Below, piece after piece: positions 8,336-15,175 of a DNA stretch of 64,000 nt. Position 1 is the stretch's first letter. Every line of letters starts with the position of its first letter. The notes beneath the pieces are model-generated. The model was not told the DNA's origin, did no database searches, and worked only from the letters and a program-made list of their open reading frames with translations. Source of the stretch: Terriglobales bacterium (lineage in GTDB: Bacteria > Acidobacteriota > Terriglobia > Terriglobales > Acidobacteriaceae); the NCBI GenBank assembly GCA_035624455.1, contig DASPRM010000164.1:1-64000 (forward strand), written 5' to 3'. The translations under genes were made by a program, and so were the position numbers.

Positions 8336-8689
8336 TTACGCGCTGAAGCCTCTGTCTGTCAGTACCTGCACCATCTTGGAAAGACGACGATGATCATCAT
8401 TGCGCAAGACGATGAACTTGAATGGCTGCAAGGTTCCACCCACATGGGCGTCAGGCTTCAAAAGTTCAACAATTCCGCTGACGGGACCAACAGCCGTATT
8501 CAGCCTGATTTGGGCCAAGGTGCCGGCACTGACCTGGTGAGTGAGCCGGGCAAGGCCTCCGGTGGTTGAAATCTTATGCAGGACCCCAGAAATCCGTCGT
8601 CCACCCAAGGCGAAACTCACGGCTTCGGAGTTGGGGACATGCACTCGGGGAGCCCGCAAGGTGGGTTGCGGGTAAGTCACATGGGCCAT
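8336..8689 (-). CDS. PilZ-like domain protein
   Basis: The 117-residue soluble protein has the pattern of a small beta-barrel: RRISGVLHKISTTGGLARL at about residues 31-49, then AQIRLNTAVGPVSGIVELL and FKFIVLRNDDHRRLSKMVQ. This resembles PilZ domains (D/N-x-S-x-x-G-x-x), which often bind cyclic di-GMP. The usual RxxxR c-di-GMP switch is not clear at the N-terminus, so it may be a non-binding PilZ. It lies 125 bp downstream of the ATP-grasp gene on the same strand. Confidence 0.5.
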   Translation of the reverse strand: MAHVTYPQPTLRAPRVHVPNSEAVSFALGGRRISGVLHKISTTGGLARLTHQVSAGTLAQIRLNTAVGPVSGIVELLKPDAHVGGTLQPFKFIVLRNDDHRRLSKMVQVLTDRGFSA

Positions 8690-8814
8690 ACGTACAAGCT
8701 TCGCAGCCGCCGCAGCTATCGCCTAGATTACCGCGGGGCGTTGTCCGAATTCTTGTGGGTAACCGGTTTCAGAAGTGAAGCCCCAAGAAAGCTAAAGCCC
8801 AGCCAGGCAGCAAC

Positions 8815-9870
8815 TTAGCTGATCCCATAACGGGTTTTGGCCATGTCTACGATTTCCCCGATCAGCTGGGTGTAGGACCTGCCGGACTTCTTTGCCGCCA
8901 TGGCGAACTCCTGGGTGCTGGCCAACCAAGGATTGGGATTGGCTTCGATCACGTAAATCTCGCCCTTATCCGTCAGCCGCATGTCGACGCGCCCATAATC
9001 GCGTAGTTTGCAGGATCGGTACGCGCCCAGGGCGGTCTGCTGCAGACGCTGTACCGTCTCTTCGTCCAGGTCTTCCACCGGGGCGGACTTGGTGACCTTG
9101 TAGGCTTCCGTTTCTTTGTCGAATTTCACGTCCTGGCCGGCGATCCGCGGCGTGCCCTTGGGCAGCTTGGACAAGTCGAGCTCAATTAAAGGCAAGGCCT
9201 CGGTGTGCTCGTAGCTGCCAAGCACCGCGCCATAGATCTCGCGGCCTTCGATGTATTCTTCGATCAGCGCCGGAGAGTCGAACTCCTCCTGGATGTATTG
9301 CACTCTCTCCATCATCTCTTTAATGCCATTCACTACCGAGCCGTTGTCGATTCCGATCGAGCCGTCTTCCGAGATCGGCTTCACGATCAGCGGAAACTTG
9401 ATGTCATCGCTGTAATCAACACGACCTTTATAAGAAGAAGCGAAATAAGGGGTTTTGATTTGATGAAAGGCAAACATCTTCTTGGCGATTGCTTTGTCTT
9501 GCGCCAGGAAGAGCCCATGCGGCCCAGTGCCGGTGTAGGGAACGCCCGCCAGATCCAGGTAGGCAGCAATGTTCATGTCCTTGGTATCGTCGCCGGCGTA
9601 CGATTCGGTGAGATTGAATACCAGGTCTGCGCCGCACTTGGCTACCGCGAGCAGCGATTGGCTACGCCCGTCCAGTACCTGATAAAAAGGTTCGTGGCCT
9701 AATTTTTGTAACGCCTCAAAAATTTCTTCGCGGTCGTGCTTCTCTTTCTTCTTCTTAGTTCGCTTCTTGGCATTCTTACGCACGCGAACCTCGGGTTCGG
9801 GCTCGGGAGGCGGCGCCTCTTCCTCGCACACGTCGTACAATACCGCGATTTTCAGCTTCTCGCTGGGCAT
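8815..9870 (-). CDS. D-Ala-D-Ala ligase-like ATP-grasp protein
   Basis: The 351-residue protein has an N-terminal strand KIAVLYDVCEEE, then a Pro/Glu stretch and a Lys/Arg-rich insert (about residues 20-48) absent from true Ddl, then ADLVFNLTESYAGDD, PYTGTGPHGLFLAQDKAIAK, ATP-binding FPLIVKPISEDGSIGID, IEEYIEGREIYGAVLG, and the metal-binding end DYGRVDMRLTDKGEIYVIEANPNP. This matches the D-Ala-D-Ala ligase branch of ATP-grasp carboxylate-amine ligases. The basic insert and the neighbouring peptidase argue for a specialised peptide or amino-acid ligation rather than cell-wall D-Ala-D-Ala formation; that is inference. Confidence 0.8.
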   Translation of the reverse strand: MPSEKLKIAVLYDVCEEEAPPPEPEPEVRVRKNAKKRTKKKKEKHDREEIFEALQKLGHEPFYQVLDGRSQSLLAVAKCGADLVFNLTESYAGDDTKDMNIAAYLDLAGVPYTGTGPHGLFLAQDKAIAKKMFAFHQIKTPYFASSYKGRVDYSDDIKFPLIVKPISEDGSIGIDNGSVVNGIKEMMERVQYIQEEFDSPALIEEYIEGREIYGAVLGSYEHTEALPLIELDLSKLPKGTPRIAGQDVKFDKETEAYKVTKSAPVEDLDEETVQRLQQTALGAYRSCKLRDYGRVDMRLTDKGEIYVIEANPNPWLASTQEFAMAAKKSGRSYTQLIGEIVDMAKTRYGIS

Positions 9871-9983
9871 CGCTCGCTCCGAAGCATGTTCCTGATGGGG
9901 GAGAAACTACGAGTATGTCCTACCTGCGGGAAATCTTGCCCGTGATGATAGTGACGATCCCGGTACCTCATGGATCGCGAGTT

Positions 9984-10997
9984 CTACTCCTGCACAAATT
10001 TTCCACGCAGCAGATAATTCATTGCCAACGCCGTGGCATATACGGAGATTTCGGCCAGGTATTCGCGTTCGCGGCCGACCTCCGCAAGCAAACCCAGGGC
10101 GCCTACTCGCTGCGCTATTGACTCTATCAATTTTCTCACTAACGGGCGCTGCACGCCCGTCCAATACGTCACCTTGTCCACTAGTGTTTTCTGATTTTCG
10201 GTGAGCATGTCCGCTGCTGGGCGCACTCCCTTCTTGCGCCGCTTCGATACATTGAAGATGTCCATCAGGTCGGCATCGAGAGCCAACTCCGCCGGAGCGA
10301 GTTGCTGCTCCACCGCCTGCTGATAGAACTCCTTCACCGTGGTGGTCATCTCTTCCACGGTGACGTCCGTCTCGCCTTGGGGCTTCAGCGGTTCGACGTC
10401 CGCGAGGCGGTGAGCAATGCGGTCCACGTATTTCAACTTCTGCAGGGCGCCCCAATTTTTGTACTTCTCGCGCCAGCGGGAGCGGGGCGTCATCCAGACG
10501 GCAAAGGTCTCGGCAAAGTCCTCGTCGGGATGCTTCTGCGCATACCAGCCGGCAATGTGGCGCACGAAGCGGCGCGAAAATGCGATGGGACGATAATTCT
10601 CCCGGTAGGGCCTGCGAAACGGACCGAAAAGCTCACGCCACTCTAGCGTCTTGAAGAGCCCATACGCGTAGTTGAAAGCATGACCGGCTTCGTGCCGCAG
10701 GTACATCATGATCTCGCGCGTGTCCTCGAGATCGTTCATCTCCTTTTCCAGGCGCGCCAGTTGCGGATTGGCCAAATAAAACGGAATGCCAATTACCGGC
10801 TCGCCCGACGGACAGCCCCACTCGTCGGTGAGATAGCACGGAGGATGGAACTTCTTCAGCCCTTTGCGCTCCAGTTCGCGATACAGCTGCTGGACGAATC
10901 TCTCCAGCGGCGATCCCTCCAACTTCAGCCCGAGATCACGAATGGGCTTGCTGAGGATCTCCTGGACATCAGGCGGAGTTTTCTCAAACGCACGCAC
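9984..10997 (-). CDS. Putative zinc-binding metallopeptidase
   Basis: The 337-residue cytoplasmic protein carries the zincin site LRHEAGHAFNYAYGL (H-E-x-x-H) around residue 100 and a likely third ligand Glu in HPDEDFAETFAVWM. The N-terminal part has FHPPCYLTDEWGCPSGEPVIGIPFYLANP. The arrangement resembles the putative zinc-binding metallopeptidase family found beside ATP-grasp genes. It lies upstream of the ATP-grasp gene on the same strand with a 113-bp gap, so the two are likely one unit. It could remove or process what the ligase adds. No signal peptide is seen. Confidence 0.75.
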   Translation of the reverse strand: MRAFEKTPPDVQEILSKPIRDLGLKLEGSPLERFVQQLYRELERKGLKKFHPPCYLTDEWGCPSGEPVIGIPFYLANPQLARLEKEMNDLEDTREIMMYLRHEAGHAFNYAYGLFKTLEWRELFGPFRRPYRENYRPIAFSRRFVRHIAGWYAQKHPDEDFAETFAVWMTPRSRWREKYKNWGALQKLKYVDRIAHRLADVEPLKPQGETDVTVEEMTTTVKEFYQQAVEQQLAPAELALDADLMDIFNVSKRRKKGVRPAADMLTENQKTLVDKVTYWTGVQRPLVRKLIESIAQRVGALGLLAEVGREREYLAEISVYATALAMNYLLRGKFVQE

Positions 10998-11113
10998 TTG
11001 GTTTCCGAAAGATTAGCACGCAGCGCCCGTGGGTACAGATGCCAGCAGGACCGGTCCGGTTGATTGGCAAGCCTTCACCATCCGTTCAACTCTCCTCTGA
11101 ATTGTCATCACCA

Positions 11114-11141
11114 GGCCGCTCCAGCGGCCGAGGGATCTGCA
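11114..11141 (+). repeat. Intergenic GAGGGATCTGC element
   Basis: A short hairpin (GGCCGCTCCAGCGGCC) is followed by GAGGGATCTGCA. Further copies or variants lie at 2442-2469, 12588-12634 (reverse), 14978-15087 (two), 44429-44497, 52470-52515 and 55043-55128. It lies in the leader of the DUF2252 gene. Confidence 0.6.
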
Positions 11142-11228
11142 TTTCTTTTATCCACTGAAGTCGAGGCAGCTCGTCTTAGTGTTCTTTTGGCTAGGGGCGC
11201 GTTCTTCGCTACAATTTCCCTCCCACTT

Positions 11229-12566
11229 ATGACGACCACCCCCAACATTCTTGACGTCCAGACTCGCAAGGGCCACGGCCAGAGCAAGCGCAGAACTGTC
11301 AAACGTTCTGACCAGGCCCAATGGGATCCCAAGCGCCGCTCTTTCGATCCGGTGTACCTGCTGATCGCCGCTAATCGCGACCGCATTCCCGAACTCCTGC
11401 CCATCAAGATGGCCCGTATGGCGGCATCTCCCTTCAGCTTCTACCGCGGATCGGTGCCGCTAATGGCTGCCGATCTGGCCACCCTTCCGGTAACGGAAAT
11501 CAACGTTCGGATCTGCGGCGACGCTCATGTGCGCAACCTCGGCGCTTTCGCCGGCCCCGATGGCCGCCTCTATTTCGACATCAACGATTTTGATGAGACC
11601 GTGGTCGGCCCGTGGGAGTGGGATGTCAAACGCCTTGCCGCCAGCCTGGTTCTGGCGGGACGCGAGGCGGGAAACTCCGATCAGCTCTGCCGCCAGGCGG
11701 TTCGTGTCTTCATGAAGACCTATCGCGAGGCGATGCTCCGCTTCTCTGCCATGCCTAAGCTGGAAATGGCAAAATACCGGGTGCATCGCCCGTTCATCGG
11801 GCCGCCAGCCAAAAGTGTTCTTCGTAAAGCCGAGCACTCTACGCCGCTGCAAAATCTTGAGAAATTGACGGTCAAGAAACGCAACGGAGCGTTCCACTTC
11901 AAGAATGCAAAACCATTCCTGTATCCGGTGTCGAAATCTGTCGCGGCAGCGGTTCTGAAGGCCTTGGCCGGGTACCGCGAGACCCTCAGCCCCGAGCGAC
12001 GCCATCTTTTCGATTTCTATCAACCCGTCGACGTAGCCTTCAAAATCGTAGGCATCGGCAGTGTCGGGCAGCGTGATTACGTCGTATTGCACTTCGCCGG
12101 CGGAGCCGATGACCCTCTTTTTCTCCAGGTGAAAGAAGAAACCCAGTCCTCGTATGCGCCTCTTGTGACATCGACCTCTGATTATCGGAATCAGGGCCAG
12201 CGGGTAGTGGAGGGACAACGCGCGATTCAGACCCAGTCTGATCTGCTCCTGGGCTGGACCTCATTCGAGGGCCGCGATTATCTCGTCCGGCAATTGAGCG
12301 ATCACAAGGCTTCGATCGCGGATGAAGACCTGCGTGGCAAGGGCCTTACTCTCTACGCTCACACCTGCGGAGAACTGCTGGCCAAGGGACATGCGCGCTC
12401 TGGTGATCCGTGCACGCTTGCGGGATACTTCGGCACGGGACCGAACCTGGATAAAGCAATCGAACAATTTGCCGTTGCCTACGCCGACCAGGTCACGCTG
12501 GATTACGAGAAGTTTCGTGATGCCATCCGCGCAGGGCGGATCAAGGCCGCGCGGAAGGCATCGTGA
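11229..12566 (+). CDS. DUF2252 family protein
   Basis: The protein has about 445 residues. ATG 11229 (MTTTPNILDV) is preferred over an upstream frame that would read through the intergenic repeat. Family marks are RDRIPELLPIKMARMAASPFSFYRGS, ICGDAHVRNLGAFAGPDGRLYFDINDFDET and a late LLAKGHARSG with FAVAYADQVTLDYEKF. The GDAHVRNLG and FDINDFDET motifs recall the catalytic and metal loops of aminoglycoside-phosphotransferase/kinase folds, so a small-molecule or protein kinase-like role is plausible but untested. It is divergent from the metallopeptidase/ATP-grasp pair. Confidence 0.82.
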   Translation: MTTTPNILDVQTRKGHGQSKRRTVKRSDQAQWDPKRRSFDPVYLLIAANRDRIPELLPIKMARMAASPFSFYRGSVPLMAADLATLPVTEINVRICGDAHVRNLGAFAGPDGRLYFDINDFDETVVGPWEWDVKRLAASLVLAGREAGNSDQLCRQAVRVFMKTYREAMLRFSAMPKLEMAKYRVHRPFIGPPAKSVLRKAEHSTPLQNLEKLTVKKRNGAFHFKNAKPFLYPVSKSVAAAVLKALAGYRETLSPERRHLFDFYQPVDVAFKIVGIGSVGQRDYVVLHFAGGADDPLFLQVKEETQSSYAPLVTSTSDYRNQGQRVVEGQRAIQTQSDLLLGWTSFEGRDYLVRQLSDHKASIADEDLRGKGLTLYAHTCGELLAKGHARSGDPCTLAGYFGTGPNLDKAIEQFAVAYADQVTLDYEKFRDAIRAGRIKAARKAS

Positions 12567-12587
12567 CTTCGGGAACGCCGGCTCGTT

Positions 12588-12634
12588 GACAACAGATCCC
12601 TCGACTGCGAAGCTCGTTCGCGGCGCGAACGATC
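12588..12634 (-). repeat. Reverse copy of the GAGGGATCTG element
   Basis: On the minus strand it reads TCGAGGGATCTGTTGTCAAC. It fills the convergent gap between DUF2252 and the LivF-like gene. Confidence 0.5.
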
Positions 12635-12659
12635 TTCTTCGCTCGGGATTACGGCTGTG

Positions 12660-13433
12660 TTACGCCGTGCCCAGATACGCCTCCTGAATATACGAGTTCC
12701 CCAACAGCGACGCGCTCGAACCCTTCATGGCGATTCGTCCTGACTCCATCAGGTACGCATATTGGGAAATTTGCAGCGCGTAGTTTACGTTCTGCGCCAC
12801 CAGCAGAATTGTGACTCCCTGTTTGCCGATGTCGGCAATGAACCCGAATATCTCATCTACCGCTTTAGGCGCCAGTCCCAGCGATGGCTCATCCAACATT
12901 AATAATTCCGGTTCAGCCATCAACCCTCGTCCTATGGCGCACATCTGCTGCTCTCCTCCAGAGAGGGTTCCAGCAAGCTGAGCGCGGCGTTCTTTCAAAC
13001 GCGGCAGAAGCGCGTAAACTTTCTCCAGGTTCGCGGCTGCGCGCTTGCGAAACTCCGCCGGAAAAGCCCCCTTCAGCAGATTCTCCTCAACCGTCATCTT
13101 GGGCCATAGCTGCCGGCCCTCGGGCACCAACGTAATCCGCCGTTTCACTCGTTCATGGGGAGCTTCCCGCCCAATGTCCGCCTGTTTGAATTCAATGCGG
13201 CCCCTCTTTGCCCTTAGCACACCGACAATTGCGTTCAGCGTAGTCGTCTTACCCGCTCCGTTGGCTCCGATCATGCCTGCCACTTGCCCTCTTGCCAGTT
13301 CGAGTGACACACCCCACAACACTTGGACGCTACCGTAGCAGACCTCAAGGTCATCGCCAGCGGTTATCGAGCCGCCGTCGAAATCATCGAAGCCGCTCAG
13401 TAAAGCGGCGCGCAGCTCATGCTTCTTCGACAT
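12660..13433 (-). CDS. ABC transporter ATP-binding protein, LivF-like
   Basis: The 257-residue ATPase has Walker A GANGAGKTT, Q-loop region LVPEGRQLWPKMTVEENL, signature LSGGEQQ and Walker B LLMLDEPSLGLAPK. The order and wording match LivF, one of two ATPases of branched-chain amino-acid/urea importers. Two oddities appear. A 28-residue N-terminal extension precedes the usual beta strand (LEVCYGSVQVL). The switch region reads VAQNVNYALQ where LivF proteins normally have VEQN. No permease (LivH/M), LivG or binding-protein gene is near, so it must work with components encoded elsewhere. The start is uncertain (GTG 13436 or ATG 13433). Confidence 0.85.
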   Translation of the reverse strand: MSKKHELRAALLSGFDDFDGGSITAGDDLEVCYGSVQVLWGVSLELARGQVAGMIGANGAGKTTTLNAIVGVLRAKRGRIEFKQADIGREAPHERVKRRITLVPEGRQLWPKMTVEENLLKGAFPAEFRKRAAANLEKVYALLPRLKERRAQLAGTLSGGEQQMCAIGRGLMAEPELLMLDEPSLGLAPKAVDEIFGFIADIGKQGVTILLVAQNVNYALQISQYAYLMESGRIAMKGSSASLLGNSYIQEAYLGTA

Positions 13434-13505
13434 CACCGAGGGATCGCCAGATCGATCTGAATGATTGCGTTGGGATTGAAGTCGAGACCAGCTGAGCTAC
13501 AAACG

Positions 13506-13538
13506 AAAAGACCGCCCGGCAACTCAGGCGGCCTTTTC
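13506..13538. terminator. Hairpin with T-runs in the leader of the LivF-like gene
   Basis: Arms AAAAGACCGCC (13506-13516) and GGCGGCCTTTTC (13527-13538) pair around a 10-nt loop with one A-C mismatch. Both strands end in a short T-run. As no rightward gene precedes it, it may act on leftward transcription as an attenuator in the 5' leader of the ABC gene, or be a bidirectional terminator. Confidence 0.5.
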
Positions 13539-13640
13539 TTAGGGAGAATAGTTCCGAACGGAGGCAAGACCTAACCGTCGAAACTTTCTGGCGAAATCTT
13601 ATTGACGCTGAAGAAGGGGTGTCAAGAAAATTCTTGGATT

Positions 13641-13669
13641 TAAATACCTTTAATTTCAATCACTTGCAA
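13641..13669 (-). promoter_or_regulatory. Candidate promoter of the LivF-like gene
   Basis: On the minus strand TTGCAA (13669-13664) and TATTTA (13646-13641) are separated by 17 nt in an AT-rich stretch about 200 bp before the start codon. The matches are imperfect, so it is a moderate candidate. Confidence 0.35.
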
Positions 13670-13833
13670 TTTTGCCACCAGCAAAGTTATGGCGCGAGAA
13701 AAGCCAACTTCTCAGGCCACTTGCAACAGTAAAGCGTCACTTTTCAAAAGCTTAGGCTGCAGAATCGCAGTTTGAGACACTTTCCCAAGCATGCAGCAGC
13801 CCCGGCTTTTGCCCTTCGTTCCCAGTTCCGGCT

Positions 13834-14907
13834 CTACTTCCCGATATCCAGGCGAATGATCTCGACGGCCTCGCTGCGATCAAAAATGCGGTCAGGGAAG
13901 AAGCGCTTGGCAAGGATGCGAACTCCTCCGAACGCAATTCCCACCACAATCGCCATACCCAGCAGGATGGCAATCAGCACAATAATGTTGACCAACAAGT
14001 TCCCAACGTTATTGCGCTTGCTGAAAAACGTATTTTCATTCCATGTGATGTCAGCGTCGTAGTTGACCGAAGCCAGCAGCGATTTGGCTTCGGAAGCAGA
14101 TATCGACCCTGTTATGACCGCGAGAATCGGCCCGCTTCGCCTGGAGAAAAATGCAACACCACTGTTAGTTTTCTCGGCGTTCTGACCCTCATGGGCAGCA
14201 TCGATCGTCTTCAGATGGGCAGCGGCGATCTGTGGCGTAGGATATGCGATCAACGTGAGCTGCGCCGTGCCCTTGCCGGTCGTGTATTCTCCCAACGCAA
14301 TCTCTGCACCTTGCGAGAAGTCCACCTGCTCAGCCGGAAACGATGCTCCCACCAGGGAGAAGCCGATCGGACCTATCACGTACTTAGCCGAGTTGCGAAC
14401 GTATCCCTGCTTGGGAAGATAGGTGGGCAGAGTGGGCAAGTTCCGAGCACTTCCCGTGGGCAGCGGGATCGAGTCCGCCAACTGCCGCAGATCGGCTGCG
14501 GTCATTGCAGTTACAGTATCCAGACTCACGTCCACGAGCACGTTGCCGCGATAGAAGAGAACCTGCAGGTACGATGAGGAAGCCTGGTCTCCAATCTTCT
14601 CCGTAGCCATTTCAGGCGTCTTATAGAACGTGAAGGCGCCATAGGATCCGCTGGCATCGTTGAAGCGGGCGGCCTTGACCTTCATCGAATGCCCTGGCTT
14701 GGTGTAGGTCGCGGATTCCCCGTCACTGAACCCGAACTCCCTCAGCAATTCTGGGTGGGCCGGATCAGCCTGGCGCGGATCGTTGCTGGTCTGGGAAGCC
14801 GACTTCTCCCAGCCAGCAAAGTTCTGCGGAAGCAGCGCTGGACCTGTCGAAGTAGCCGCATATCCCAGCGTGCTCAGCAATAGAATTGATAGAACAACTT
14901 GCTTCAT
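13834..14907 (-). CDS. DUF6599-type exported, membrane-anchored protein
   Basis: The protein has about 357 residues. ATG 14907 (MKQVVLSILLLSTLGYA) gives a direct signal peptide, so the ATG at 14922 is less likely. The periplasmic part contains ALLPQNFAGWEKS, FGFSDGESATYTKPG and AARFNDASGSYGAFTFY, typical of acidobacterial DUF6599 proteins. A second half repeats the theme (YVRNSAKYVIGPIGFSLVGASFP). A membrane segment (LLVNIIVLIAILLGMAIVVGIAFG) lies near the C-terminus, followed by a short cytoplasmic tail (RILAKRFFPDRIF). The role is unknown. Confidence 0.72.
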   Translation of the reverse strand: MKQVVLSILLLSTLGYAATSTGPALLPQNFAGWEKSASQTSNDPRQADPAHPELLREFGFSDGESATYTKPGHSMKVKAARFNDASGSYGAFTFYKTPEMATEKIGDQASSSYLQVLFYRGNVLVDVSLDTVTAMTAADLRQLADSIPLPTGSARNLPTLPTYLPKQGYVRNSAKYVIGPIGFSLVGASFPAEQVDFSQGAEIALGEYTTGKGTAQLTLIAYPTPQIAAAHLKTIDAAHEGQNAEKTNSGVAFFSRRSGPILAVITGSISASEAKSLLASVNYDADITWNENTFFSKRNNVGNLLVNIIVLIAILLGMAIVVGIAFGGVRILAKRFFPDRIFDRSEAVEIIRLDIGK

Positions 14908-14977
14908 GAAGACTGCAGACAACCTCTGAACATTAGACTACCCCCTCATACCGAAAGTTCCAAGTTGAGGCGCTTAG

Positions 14978-15087
14978 CGGGCGTCCGAGCCCGCTGCCGA
15001 AATCCCGAGCATTAGCGAGGGATCTGCAGTTGAAGCGGGAGCCTGCAGGCGAAATGCCGAGCGCAAGCGAGGGACCTGTTGTTGAGG
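14978..15087 (+). repeat. Two adjacent copies of the GAGGGA(T/C)CTG element
   Basis: The first copy ends AGCGAGGGATCTGCAGTTG and the second AGCGAGGGACCTGTTGTTG. Each is preceded by a GAAAT(C/G)CCGAGC motif. They fill most of the gap between the DUF6599 gene and the amidase gene; just after them lies GTCGAGGCGCAGCCTCGAC (near 15125), a short hairpin. Confidence 0.65.
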
Positions 15088-15175
15088 ACGATTCGTGTGG
15101 GAACGGGCAGTCTTGCCCGTTCAGGTCGAGGCGCAGCCTCGACGGACTTCCCACCTGAGTTTCTGGCAAGGAATG

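Larger units (their letters stand above)
13434..13833. other. 400-bp intergenic region between the LivF-like gene and the DUF6599 gene
   Basis: It contains a possible leftward promoter (13641-13669), a GC-rich hairpin with T-runs (13506-13538) and, on the minus strand at about 13486-13502, TTGTAGCTCAGCTGGT, which matches a tRNA D-arm consensus with no following tRNA. The part from 13600 to 13750 is AT-rich. I see no credible protein gene here. Confidence 0.5.

Noticed and set aside
13486-13502. Complete tRNA on the minus strand
   Set aside because: Only the D-arm word is present; no anticodon stem, T-arm or acceptor pairing follows.
13417-13659. 80-codon frame through the LivF leader and hairpin
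   Set aside because: It reads through a terminator-like hairpin and a tRNA-like word; no family or ribosome site.
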